Source: Chloracidobacterium validum (GTDB taxonomy: Bacteria > Acidobacteriota > Blastocatellia > Chloracidobacteriales > Chloracidobacteriaceae). From it: a stretch of DNA of 64,000 bases. The notes beneath the pieces were generated by a model. That model was not told where the DNA came from and ran no database searches. It saw only the letters and a program-made list of their open reading frames with translations. The translations under genes were made by a program, and so were the position numbers. Below are positions 43,538-52,115 of this stretch, in pieces. The stretch's first letter is position 1, and each line of letters begins with the position of its first letter. The stretch covers positions 868,001 to 932,000 of the forward strand of contig NZ_CP072649.1 of NCBI RefSeq assembly GCF_018304825.1, given 5' to 3'.

Positions 43538-44242
43538 ATGTCGAAACAAGTCCCCCCGGAAGTGCCGCGCGCCGTGTTTTTTGTCGCCACGCCCGGCGAG
43601 CGTCGCGCCATCATTGGCGACCACCTCGGCAACGCCCACGTCGTTCTCACGGGGGTTGGCCCGGCCAATGCCGCTCGAACCGCGCACCAGACGCTGGCGG
43701 CGCTGGCGGCGCAGGGACGTCCGTCGGTCGTGGTCGTTGGCATTGGGGGCGCGCTTGCCCCGTCACTGTCGGTCGGCGATGTCGTGCTGGGAACGAACAC
43801 GCTGGCGACCGAGGGCGCACCGCTTCCGGGTTGCGCCACCGGGTTGAGCCGCCTCGCGGCACGACTTGCCGCTACCGGACGCCCTGTTTACCAGGGCGAC
43901 CACCTCACCGTCCCCTATGTCGTTTGCCAGGCAATGGAAAAGCGCCGCTTGCACCAACAAACCGGGGCCTGGGTCGTGGACATGGAAAGCCACGCGATTG
44001 CGCAAGTGGTTCAGCGTTATGCCCTGCCACTGCTGCTGGTGCGGGTTATCAGCGACGACGCGCGCCAGGATTTACCCAACTTGAATGCTGGATTTGGCGA
44101 CAACTACCACCTGCGTCCACTGGGCATGACGGCGGCGCTGTTGGCGAACCCGCTGGCAGCCGGCCGATTTCTCGGTAATCTACGGCTGGCGATACGGGAA
44201 CTTCGCCAGGTTGTCCGCGTATGCTTCGCCGGTGAATTTTGA
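43538..44242 (+). CDS. hpnG: Hopanoid-associated phosphorylase/nucleosidase (HpnG-like)
   Basis: 234 residues of the purine/uridine phosphorylase-1 fold. VVVVGIGGALAPSLSVGDVVLGTNTLA carries the nucleoside-phosphorylase glycine loop, and AWVVDMESHAIAQVVQRYALPLLLVRVISDDARQDLPN has the MES motif and aspartate of the active site. HpnG removes adenine from adenosylhopane. The adjoining divergent HpnI-like gene supports the assignment over MTA/SAH nucleosidase or futalosine hydrolase, which are the alternatives. The 3' end overlaps the frame leading into the TonB-type receptor gene. Confidence 0.78.
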   Translation: MSKQVPPEVPRAVFFVATPGERRAIIGDHLGNAHVVLTGVGPANAARTAHQTLAALAAQGRPSVVVVGIGGALAPSLSVGDVVLGTNTLATEGAPLPGCATGLSRLAARLAATGRPVYQGDHLTVPYVVCQAMEKRRLHQQTGAWVVDMESHAIAQVVQRYALPLLLVRVISDDARQDLPNLNAGFGDNYHLRPLGMTAALLANPLAAGRFLGNLRLAIRELRQVVRVCFAGEF

Positions 44243-44277
44243 ATGCGCTCGAAATGCGCCAAGGCAACAGTTCTGCC

Positions 44278-46809
44278 ATGACTACAATCCGCTTTTGCTC
44301 AATCCTGCTTTGGCTGGGCTGGCTGGCGCTGGGCAATGCCCTCGGACAACAAACCAGCGTGGTGGCATTCACCATTACCGACGCCAGCTCACAAAAACCC
44401 TTGGCCGGCGCGACCATCACGCTTACGCCCAATAGTAGCACCCCCATGGCCCGCGCCCTGACGCGCGTGACGGATGCAGCCGGCAAGGCAACGTTTACGG
44501 ATGTGCCCGGCGGCATCTATACGCTCGTCATCGCCGTGCCGGGTTACGACACCCTGACTGATGAGCAATATGCGGTTGAGCCGGGCGTGCTGGCCGAACA
44601 ACCCATCGGGCTGAGCCTGACGGGTGGCGAAGTGGTCGAGGTGCGCGGCGACACCGAGCGCCCCCTGGTTGAACAAGGGAGCGGTCCTTCCGACCGCATC
44701 ACTCCGGCGGAAATCCGCATCCTGCCGGCGCGCGGCCGCGACATTCTCACGTCCTTTCCGCCGGTTCCAAACGTCATCCGCTCCAATGACGGCCGAACCA
44801 GCATCAAAGGCGCACGCGAAGACCAGAGCGCAGTCCTGGTCAACGGCAATATCAGCAACGATCCGGCGACGGGCGCTTTCCAGGTTGAAATTCCGCTCGA
44901 AGCCGTCGAGCGGGCTGAAGTCTTCACCAATCCCTACTTGCCGGAGTTTGGCAAGTTCACGGGTGGGGTCACGCGGGTCGAGACGCGCCCCGGCAACAAC
45001 AAATGGCAGTTCGGCTTGAACGACTTTTTCCCCGAACCGCGGTTCCGTGGCGGCAAGCTCTTCGGTTTTGCCAACGTTTCGCCACGGGTGAACGTATCTG
45101 GCCCGATCGTCCGTGACAAAGCATTCTTCGCGCAAGCCTTTGAGGTCATCGTGGATAAAGCGGTGGTCCGGGGCCTGCCGAATCCCGATAATGAAGTTCG
45201 CAAGTACTCGTTCCGTAGCTTCAGCCAGTTCGACGTCCTCCTGACCGGACGCCAAACCCTGACCAGCACGGTCAACGTCGCGCGCCGACTGGTTCGGAAT
45301 GTGGGGCTGGACTTTTTCAATCCGGTTCCCGTGTCCCCGAATCAGCGCACCACCGACATTGCGGTGGCCGGGACACACCGCTATGCCACCGATGCCGGCT
45401 CAACCCTGGAAACGCACTTCAACTACAAGCGCATTGGGGTTGAAGTCTTTGGCAAGGGCGCGGAAACCATGGTCATCACGCCACTTGGACGCAGCGGGAG
45501 CTTTTTTACCGAATCAGACCGGACAACCGAGCGTTACCAGCTACAGTTTTCAAATGCCATGGCGTCGTTTGAGGCACAGGGCTGGCATCGCATCAAGTTT
45601 GGCTTTGATGTCAACGCCATGCGCAATCGCGGCGGCATCACCAGTCGGCCGGTCGAAATTCGGCGCGCCGATGGCACGCTGCTTCAACGCATCACCTATG
45701 CCAATCGGGGCAACCTTCGGGCCGACAACATCGAAGTCTCCGGCTACGCCCAGGATCAGTGGCTTATCCGGCCCAACTTACAGCTCGACTTTGGGCTACG
45801 GATCGAAACCCAGCAGGCAGCCACCAGTATCAACTTTGCGCCACGGGTAGCACTGTCCTATGCGCCGGGCAAGACGGACAGCACTGTGCTCCGGGCCGGC
45901 TTTGGGCTGTTTTATGACAAGCTTCCCCTCAACGCCCTGGCTTTTCGGGACATGCCGCGGCAGGTTGTGACGACGTTCAACCCGGACGGGACCATCCGCG
46001 ATCCGGCGCGGGCGTTTGTTTATGACCTTGCCCGCGACCCGACGAATGACCCCGGACGGGGCGGCGACTTCCGCGTGCCGTTCAACCGGACCTTTCGCGT
46101 CGAATTTGCCCAACGGGTGACAAAGCGCGTCCTGACCAAACTGGCCTACCTTGACAGCCGAACGTTCAATGACTTGTTCATCGAGCCGATTCTGCGTCCG
46201 ACGGATGGCGTCATTCGGCTGTTCAACACCGGACGGGCAACTTACCGAGCCTTTGAAGCCACGGCCGACATCAAGTTCACGAACAACCAAACGTTGACCG
46301 TGTCCTATGTACGGAGCAAGGCGCGCGCGCAACTGAACGATTTCATTTCATATTTTGGTGATATTCCAAATCCGGTCATTCGTCCTGACCAGTTTGGCAA
46401 CGCGCCGATTGATGCGCCCAATCGTTTCTTTGCGCGGGGCGTTTTTGCGCTGCCGTGGCAAGTCAAGCTGGCCCCGATTTTTGAGTGGCGAGATGGTTTT
46501 CCCTTCAGCCTCACCAACGAGGCTCAGGATTTCATCGGTCAGCGGAACGCCGATACCACCCGCTTCCCACGTTTCATGGCGCTTGACTTGGCCGTGACGA
46601 AAACCTTTACCATCCCGGATTGGCTGAAGCCGACGCTGTTTGGCAAAAAATCAGATATTCGTTCGGCGAGCTTCACGGTAAGCATCTTCAACATCACCAA
46701 TAACTTCAATCCAAGAAACGTATTTGCCAACACCGGCGCTCCGCAGTTTGGTACCTTTTTTGCCGTCTATCGGAGATTCTACCGCATTGATTTCAATGTA
46801 AATTTTTAG
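44278..46809 (+). CDS. TonB-dependent receptor with carboxypeptidase-regulatory domain
   Basis: 843 residues from the ATG at 44278; the TTG at 44239 overlaps the previous stop. A signal peptide (cleavage near LGQQ) precedes a carboxypeptidase-regulatory-like beta domain (about 28-110: TDASSQKPLAGATITLTPN). Next comes a plug-like region (about 115-225) with RGRDILTSFPPVPNVI and REDQSAVLVNGN, then a 22-strand-type outer-membrane barrel (about 230-843) ending in an aromatic residue (DFNVNF). This is the acidobacterial TonB-dependent receptor type. Substrate unknown; no TonB box is obvious. Confidence 0.87.
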   Translation: MTTIRFCSILLWLGWLALGNALGQQTSVVAFTITDASSQKPLAGATITLTPNSSTPMARALTRVTDAAGKATFTDVPGGIYTLVIAVPGYDTLTDEQYAVEPGVLAEQPIGLSLTGGEVVEVRGDTERPLVEQGSGPSDRITPAEIRILPARGRDILTSFPPVPNVIRSNDGRTSIKGAREDQSAVLVNGNISNDPATGAFQVEIPLEAVERAEVFTNPYLPEFGKFTGGVTRVETRPGNNKWQFGLNDFFPEPRFRGGKLFGFANVSPRVNVSGPIVRDKAFFAQAFEVIVDKAVVRGLPNPDNEVRKYSFRSFSQFDVLLTGRQTLTSTVNVARRLVRNVGLDFFNPVPVSPNQRTTDIAVAGTHRYATDAGSTLETHFNYKRIGVEVFGKGAETMVITPLGRSGSFFTESDRTTERYQLQFSNAMASFEAQGWHRIKFGFDVNAMRNRGGITSRPVEIRRADGTLLQRITYANRGNLRADNIEVSGYAQDQWLIRPNLQLDFGLRIETQQAATSINFAPRVALSYAPGKTDSTVLRAGFGLFYDKLPLNALAFRDMPRQVVTTFNPDGTIRDPARAFVYDLARDPTNDPGRGGDFRVPFNRTFRVEFAQRVTKRVLTKLAYLDSRTFNDLFIEPILRPTDGVIRLFNTGRATYRAFEATADIKFTNNQTLTVSYVRSKARAQLNDFISYFGDIPNPVIRPDQFGNAPIDAPNRFFARGVFALPWQVKLAPIFEWRDGFPFSLTNEAQDFIGQRNADTTRFPRFMALDLAVTKTFTIPDWLKPTLFGKKSDIRSASFTVSIFNITNNFNPRNVFANTGAPQFGTFFAVYRRFYRIDFNVNF

Positions 46810-46838
46810 TCCCTAACCGGCAAAGGAAAAACCGAGAC

Positions 46839-47504
46839 ATGGAATCCACCCTGGATAGCCTGAGAGAACAATATCATCGCCGATTTGCGCCATTAGCCAG
46901 ATACAGGAGTGAAGTCTGGAAAGTCATCTTGGAGTCCTACTTGCAAGAGAAAATTGGCTACAACAAAATCGTCCTCGATCTAGGGTGTGGATGGGGAGAA
47001 TTTATCAACAATGTACAGGCCAGTAAAAAATATGCTATAGATTTGAACTCCGATGGAAAAATCCATCTCAGCCGGGAAATATGCTTTATAAATTCCGATT
47101 CAGCTACGGATTGGCCGTTAGAAAACGAATCTGTAGATGTCATATTTACTTCAAATTTCTTTGAACACCTAATCAGTAAGCACGAATTACTACTGACACT
47201 CAAACAGGCTTTTCGCTGCCTCAAAACAAATGGCAAGATAATCTGTATGGGTCCAAATATAAAGTATATTGGAAAAGCGTATTGGGACTTTTTTGATCAC
47301 CATCTGCCATTATCGCACCTCTCAGTTATTGAAGGATTGGAGCTGGCCGGCTTTAGAGTCACTTCCACACATCCAAAATTTTTACCCTATACAATGGCAC
47401 ATGGTCTGAGACCACCTATTTTCCTGGTAAAACTGTATCTGCAATTGCCAATGCTGTGGATGCTTTTCGGAAAACAGTTTCTAATCACTGCGACAAAAAG
47501 TTGA
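46839..47504 (+). CDS. SAM-dependent methyltransferase, class I, AT-rich
   Basis: 221 residues with motif I LDLGCGWGEF (about 47-56) and the acidic second-strand segment YAIDLNSD; EHLISKHELLLTLKQAFRCLKTNGKIICMGP is the typical motif-post region. It belongs to the broad methyltransferase-11/23 group found in glycan clusters. Its base composition is visibly lower in GC than the receptor gene before it. The AAAGGAAA Shine-Dalgarno is good. With the following convergent gene it forms an AT-rich island. Confidence 0.83.
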   Translation: MESTLDSLREQYHRRFAPLARYRSEVWKVILESYLQEKIGYNKIVLDLGCGWGEFINNVQASKKYAIDLNSDGKIHLSREICFINSDSATDWPLENESVDVIFTSNFFEHLISKHELLLTLKQAFRCLKTNGKIICMGPNIKYIGKAYWDFFDHHLPLSHLSVIEGLELAGFRVTSTHPKFLPYTMAHGLRPPIFLVKLYLQLPMLWMLFGKQFLITATKS

Positions 47505-47521
47505 TCACACAATCCGACGCT

Positions 47522-49045
47522 TTACACTTTTTTCTTATACAAAACAAATTTTTCACTACTGCGAATAGGAATATAGTCAAGGTTGAGGCTTGGAAACTCA
47601 GCTTTTGAAGTTTTCAACGCCCACTTTGTAAGAAGGACGTAGTGAGGTGTATCTAATTTCAAAAGGTCCTCGACATAAAAAAATCGGGGGCACCTTGGAT
47701 TCCTTTGAACGACCGGAATTATCTTTTTGAGCGCCTCAAGCCTCTGGTCTGGAAAAGAATGTGTGTAAGCACTGAGTAAGTATAAATACTTGACCTGTAA
47801 ATTACTGTCATAATAGTACATTGGAAGGTAGGATTGATCGGTCATAAAAACCATCTCATTGCTCTTAACTTCTGAGAGAATTTTTGATTCTCTAATGTCT
47901 CTATCTATACCAATTTCTGAAGCACGCCGAGAAAAAAAAGAAATGCGAGGATTTATTAGAACTATGAAAGAAAGCATCAACGTTCCGAAAGCAAATCTAT
48001 TAACTATATCCAGTCTCCATATCAAGCTTGCAAGAATGATAGCACATCCTATTACGTAGGCCAGGACATATCTACTAAGGAAGAATGTTTTGTTCAAGAA
48101 AACTGTGAACGAAAAAAATACAAGAGGCAGCAATATAAATAATACGGATATTGTGCTGATTCTGGAATCACCGAAAAACTCAATTGGTTTTTCCTTATGA
48201 AGGAGTCGAATTGAGAGTATGAAGACTAAGAGCAATAAAAAACGAACGTGCACAAATGGCTCTGAATATGTCAGCAGTAGTTCTTCAATGGAAATGCCTG
48301 TCTTCCAAAAAGGCATTTTAGACTTGTGTTGCAGTAGCGGTAAATGCAATAAAAGAAAGATTAATGGACACAAGTAAATCAATGATTTTCTTGAGAAGTC
48401 CTTTATGATGCAATATACATCCCTTGATTTATAAAATTCATTCTGCGCTGATATGAAGTCAGTTGCAAAAAAAGCAAAAACAGAAAAAATAGCAAAATAG
48501 TGAAGAGAGACTGCAAGTGAGAGACTTATGGCAAGTCCAACTTTACAATAAATGCTGTATAATTTCTGTTCCCTCAATTGCCAACATACCAGCGCGATTC
48601 CCAAACATCCAAGCACCAAGGCGTAAGGACGTGCTTCCCTGGCATAATATGAGGAATGAATCACGCATGGGAAAACCAGAGCAACAGAGGCAGCTATGAT
48701 ACTTCCTTTGGAAACCCGGACGAATAAATACAGTGAAATACAAAACACCCAAAATCCAACTGTAGATGGTAGGCGCAACGTCAGATTACTCTCACCAAGA
48801 ATATCAATGATGCCGCGGGTAATCAGGTAGAAAAGTGGCGGTTGGGTGTCAGGACCATCCCATATCATGCCAATCATCTCTCGGAATGTCGGCATGGTCG
48901 CCACGCATATTGTGTACCACTCATCAAGCCAGATCGGAGTTACGGCAGCCTCGTAAGTCACGCGCAGCCCGTACAGAACGGTAAATAACCCTAAAACGGC
49001 CAACTCTAATCTAGGCTTTGCTTGGTAGGTGCGGTGGCATTCCAT
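47522..49045 (-). CDS. AT-rich membrane glycosyltransferase of the GT39/ArnT type
   Basis: 507 residues with about a dozen predicted helices. The N-terminal loop carries LDEWYTICVATMPTFREMIGMIWDGPDTQPPLFYLITRG, including an acidic pair like ArnT/PMT enzymes (DEW...) and the GPDTQPP block. A C-terminal soluble part follows the last helix. It is likely a polyprenyl-phosphate-sugar transferase for envelope glycans. The gene is strikingly AT-rich relative to flanking GC-rich epimerase genes, which points to transfer. It converges with the methyltransferase gene at 47504 and is six bases from the epimerase gene, with which it may share a transcript. Confidence 0.78.
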   Translation of the reverse strand: MECHRTYQAKPRLELAVLGLFTVLYGLRVTYEAAVTPIWLDEWYTICVATMPTFREMIGMIWDGPDTQPPLFYLITRGIIDILGESNLTLRLPSTVGFWVFCISLYLFVRVSKGSIIAASVALVFPCVIHSSYYAREARPYALVLGCLGIALVCWQLREQKLYSIYCKVGLAISLSLAVSLHYFAIFSVFAFFATDFISAQNEFYKSRDVYCIIKDFSRKSLIYLCPLIFLLLHLPLLQHKSKMPFWKTGISIEELLLTYSEPFVHVRFLLLLVFILSIRLLHKEKPIEFFGDSRISTISVLFILLPLVFFSFTVFLNKTFFLSRYVLAYVIGCAIILASLIWRLDIVNRFAFGTLMLSFIVLINPRISFFSRRASEIGIDRDIRESKILSEVKSNEMVFMTDQSYLPMYYYDSNLQVKYLYLLSAYTHSFPDQRLEALKKIIPVVQRNPRCPRFFYVEDLLKLDTPHYVLLTKWALKTSKAEFPSLNLDYIPIRSSEKFVLYKKKV

Positions 49046-49051
49046 AGAAAT

Positions 49052-50116
49052 CTACGTTTTTTGAAGCCGTTCTTCCCAAGCGCGCACGATGTCCAGCAAA
49101 ATGAGCTGAAGGGTTTGGGTAATGCCCCAGTGTGGATAATCAGTTTTCATCTTTCGGAGATCGCTGTAGTAACAAATGTGATCCCCTATCCGCGCTTGGT
49201 CAACGTAGCTGTAGCGCTGTGATTTGCCGGTAATCGCCTCGACCATCTGAAAGGCTTCCAGGATTGAACAAGCGTTGTCTTTTCCGCCGCCCAGGTTGTA
49301 CACCGCGCCGGACTGCGGCCGTTCGTAGAAAGCATACATAAAAGCCGCCACGTCCTCGGCGTGAATGTTGTCCCGCACCTGCTTGCCCTTGTAGCCATAG
49401 ATTTTGTACTCCCGCCCTTCCAGGTTGCACTTGACCAAATAACTCAAAAAACCATGCAGCTCGACGCCGGCATGGTTTGGGCCGGTTAGGCAGCCGCCGC
49501 GCAAACACACGGTCGGCATCCCAAAGTACCGCCCATATTCCTGGACCATCACGTCGGCCGCCACCTTCGACGCGCCAAAGAGTGAATGTAAGGTGTGGTC
49601 AATCGAGAAGGTTTCCGGGATGCCTTGCGCGTAAGCCGGATCGGCATAGTCCCACCGCGTTTCAAGCTCGACCAGGGGGATATGATTGGGTCCGTCGCCA
49701 TAGACCTTGTTCGTGGACATGTGAATGAATGGCGCTTCCGGGCAGGACTGCCGCGCGGCTTCCAGCAGGTTGAGCGTCCCGACGGCGTTCACGTCGAAGT
49801 CGTCGAAAGGCATTCGCGCCGCTAGGTCGTGCGAGGGTTGGGCGGCAGTGTGGATGATGACGCTCGGCCGCAGTGTCTTGACCAAGTCCAGCACGCCAAC
49901 CCGGTCGCGGATGTCAAGTTCGTGGTGGTGAAAGTTTCTCAGCGACGTGACAAGGCGCTGCTGATTCCACCGCGTATCGCCGCCGGGTCCAAAAAACACG
50001 GCGCGTTGGTTGTTGTCTATGCCGTGCACCGCAAAGCCGCGCGCGTGGAAATAGACCACGACCTCGGAACCGATCAGCCCAGACGACCCGGTGACTAGGC
50101 AAACTGGCGTAGGCAC
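49052..50116 (-). CDS. NAD-dependent sugar-nucleotide epimerase, CDP-paratose 2-epimerase-like
   Basis: 354 residues. N-terminal nucleotide site GSSGLIG in [21 protein letters not shown] strand, and [15 protein letters not shown]. The catalytic YxxxK site appears as [32 protein letters not shown], with phenylalanine in place of tyrosine, which may alter or abolish classical catalysis. The [19 protein letters not shown] block is typical of RfbE/CDP-tyvelose-epimerase-like proteins. It could act on CDP-, UDP- or GDP-sugars. It is upstream on the same strand of the AT-rich glycosyltransferase and divergent from a second epimerase. Confidence 0.8.
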   Translation of the reverse strand: MPTPVCLVTGSSGLIGSEVVVYFHARGFAVHGIDNNQRAVFFGPGGDTRWNQQRLVTSLRNFHHHELDIRDRVGVLDLVKTLRPSVIIHTAAQPSHDLAARMPFDDFDVNAVGTLNLLEAARQSCPEAPFIHMSTNKVYGDGPNHIPLVELETRWDYADPAYAQGIPETFSIDHTLHSLFGASKVAADVMVQEYGRYFGMPTVCLRGGCLTGPNHAGVELHGFLSYLVKCNLEGREYKIYGYKGKQVRDNIHAEDVAAFMYAFYERPQSGAVYNLGGGKDNACSILEAFQMVEAITGKSQRYSYVDQARIGDHICYYSDLRKMKTDYPHWGITQTLQLILLDIVRAWEERLQKT

Positions 50117-50201
50117 GTGTAGCTTTCCTTTCGTTCGGTTGTATGACTAGGGCCGCAACCTTATTAGCAACCGTGCTGACTTTCAAATAGGAATCTAACC
50201 C

Positions 50202-51269
50202 ATGCGCATCTTGCTGACCGGCGTTTGTGGTTTTGTCGGGAGCGTCCTTGCGGCCAAGTTGCGCGAGGCCATCCCCGGGGCAGTTATCATCGGGCTGGAC
50301 AACTTGGTTCGTCCGGGCAGCGAAGTGAACCGGCGCCGGCTGCGCGAGACCGGACTGCGCGTTGTTCACGGAGACATCCGCCTGCCAAGCGATCTGGAAG
50401 GACTACCGTCCTGCGACTGGATTCTTGACGCCGCCGCCAATCCAAGCGTTCTGGCGGGCGTGGACGGCAAGACCGGCGCGCGGCAACTCGTTGAACACAA
50501 CCTCGTCGGAACGCTCAACCTGCTGGAACTCGCCCGCCGGTGGAACGCCGGTTTTATTTTGCTCGGCACGAGTCGGGTTTACTCCATTGCGGCCCTGTGC
50601 GCCCTCCCACTCGTGGGCGGCCCCACGCGCTTCATTCCTGACCCCACGGCCAGCGTCACCGGGCTGACCCCCGAAGGCATCACCGAAGATTTCTCAACCA
50701 GTCCGCCGCTGTCACTGTATGGAAGCGCCAAGCTGGCTTCCGAAGTGATGGCGCTGGAATACGGCGCGGCGTTTGGGTTTCCGGTCTTTGTCAATCGCTG
50801 CGGCGTGATGGCCGGCGCGGAGCAGTTTGGCAAAGCCGACCAAGGGATTGTGTCCTTTTGGATTCGCTCCTATGCGGCCCGGCGTCCGCTGCGTTACATC
50901 GGCTTTGACGGCAGCGGCCGCCAAGTGCGGGACTGCTTGCATCCGGCCGATCTGGCGCCACTGCTCATCAAGCAAATGCGCGCCGGACAGAGCGCCACAG
51001 TTCCCCGCGTCGTCAATGTTGGCGGTGGAGCGGCAAGCGCTTTTTCCCTGGCGGAACTCAGCGCCTGGTGCGCCGACCGCTTTGGCGCGCACCCGGTGCT
51101 GGCCGACCTCACGCCACGTCCGTTTGACCTCGGCTGGCTCGTGCTGGATGCAACCCGCGCCCAAATTGGCTATGATTGGCACCCGACGTACACCCGTGAA
51201 GCCATTTTTTCCGAGATTGCCGAGCATGCTCTACAGCATCCCGAATGGCTAGGCCTCTCTGAAGACTAG
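50202..51269 (+). CDS. NAD-dependent epimerase/dehydratase (extended SDR)
   Basis: 355 residues. Nucleotide-binding LLTGVCGFVGSVLA near the N-terminus, a DIRLPSDLEGL segment, and the YxxxK site in SLYGSAKLASEVMALEYGAAFGFPV. The C-terminal GRQVRDCLHPADLAPLLI and a GAASAFSLAELSAW region follow the pattern of CDP-paratose/UDP-glucose epimerase relatives, so it is a close functional neighbour of the divergent epimerase gene. The catalytic tyrosine is intact here. The pair may make an unusual sugar nucleotide used by the GT2 enzyme encoded nine bases downstream. Confidence 0.83.
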   Translation: MRILLTGVCGFVGSVLAAKLREAIPGAVIIGLDNLVRPGSEVNRRRLRETGLRVVHGDIRLPSDLEGLPSCDWILDAAANPSVLAGVDGKTGARQLVEHNLVGTLNLLELARRWNAGFILLGTSRVYSIAALCALPLVGGPTRFIPDPTASVTGLTPEGITEDFSTSPPLSLYGSAKLASEVMALEYGAAFGFPVFVNRCGVMAGAEQFGKADQGIVSFWIRSYAARRPLRYIGFDGSGRQVRDCLHPADLAPLLIKQMRAGQSATVPRVVNVGGGAASAFSLAELSAWCADRFGAHPVLADLTPRPFDLGWLVLDATRAQIGYDWHPTYTREAIFSEIAEHALQHPEWLGLSED

Positions 51270-51278
51270 GACCTGCCT

Positions 51279-52112
51279 ATGCACGCGCCTGATCCCACGC
51301 TTCCACCACTCAAGTTGCTATCCGTCGTCATACCGGCGCGGGACGAGGCGGGGTGCATTCGCTCGACGGTCGAACACCTCTACGTCGAACTGCGGCTCAA
51401 CAACATTCCGCACGAGATCATCGTCGTGGATGACGGCAGCACGGATGCAACCTGGGACATCCTTCAAGCAGCCCGCACCGACATCCCGACCCTGCGCCCG
51501 GTTCAGAACCCAGGCGAACACGGCTTTGGGCGCGCCATTACCTTTGGTTTTGAACAGGTCTCCGGCGACGCCGTGGTGATCATGATGGCAGATGAGTCGG
51601 ATGATTGCCGTGATGTCGTGCGGTACTGGCGCGAACTCAACCAGGGCTACGAATGCATTTTTGGCAGCCGCTTCATCAAAGGGGGTGGCACAATTGACTA
51701 TCCGCCGATCAAGTGGGTGATCAATCGCCTGGCCAATACGTTTCTGCGCCTGCTTTTCGGCATTCGACTCAACGATACCACCAATGCTTTCAAGGCCTAC
51801 CGACGCGAAGTCATCGAAGGCTGCCGTCCCTTTTTGTCGCCGCATTTCAACTTGACCGTCGAACTGCCGCTCAAGGCCATCGTCCGGGGCTACGCCTGGA
51901 CGGTCATCCCCATCACGTGGCGCAATCGCCGTGCGGGCTTGGCCAAGCTCAAAATCAAGGAGATGGGCAGCCGCTATTTCTTCATTTGCTGTTATGTCTG
52001 GCTGGAGAAGTACTTCAGTCGCGGCGACTACCGGCGCAAACGCCAGCCACAACCGGCACCAATCGCCGCCGTGGAGGTGGAAAAGACGCTCCAGCACCCC
52101 GAACCACACTGA
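51279..52112 (+). CDS. GT2 glycosyltransferase, dolichyl-phosphate mannose synthase-like
   Basis: 277 residues. LLSVVIPARDEAGCIRSTVEHL opens the GT-A fold; DDGSTDATWDILQ is the nucleotide-binding acidic site; ADESDDCRDVVRYW lies where the DxD normally sits. IFGSRFIKGGGTIDYPPIKWVINRLANTFLRLLFG and NDTTNAFKAYRRE are typical of polyprenyl-phosphate sugar synthases (DPM1/GtrB). It probably makes polyprenyl-phosphate sugars used by the ArnT/GT39-type membrane transferases in the region. It follows the epimerase gene by nine bases. Confidence 0.87.
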   Translation: MHAPDPTLPPLKLLSVVIPARDEAGCIRSTVEHLYVELRLNNIPHEIIVVDDGSTDATWDILQAARTDIPTLRPVQNPGEHGFGRAITFGFEQVSGDAVVIMMADESDDCRDVVRYWRELNQGYECIFGSRFIKGGGTIDYPPIKWVINRLANTFLRLLFGIRLNDTTNAFKAYRREVIEGCRPFLSPHFNLTVELPLKAIVRGYAWTVIPITWRNRRAGLAKLKIKEMGSRYFFICCYVWLEKYFSRGDYRRKRQPQPAPIAAVEVEKTLQHPEPH

Positions 52113-52115
52113 TGG

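Noticed and set aside
43538-44242. Futalosine hydrolase or MTA/SAH nucleosidase identity for the HpnG-like gene
   Set aside because: The fold is shared, but the neighbouring HpnI-like gene favours the hopanoid role. Not excluded by sequence alone.
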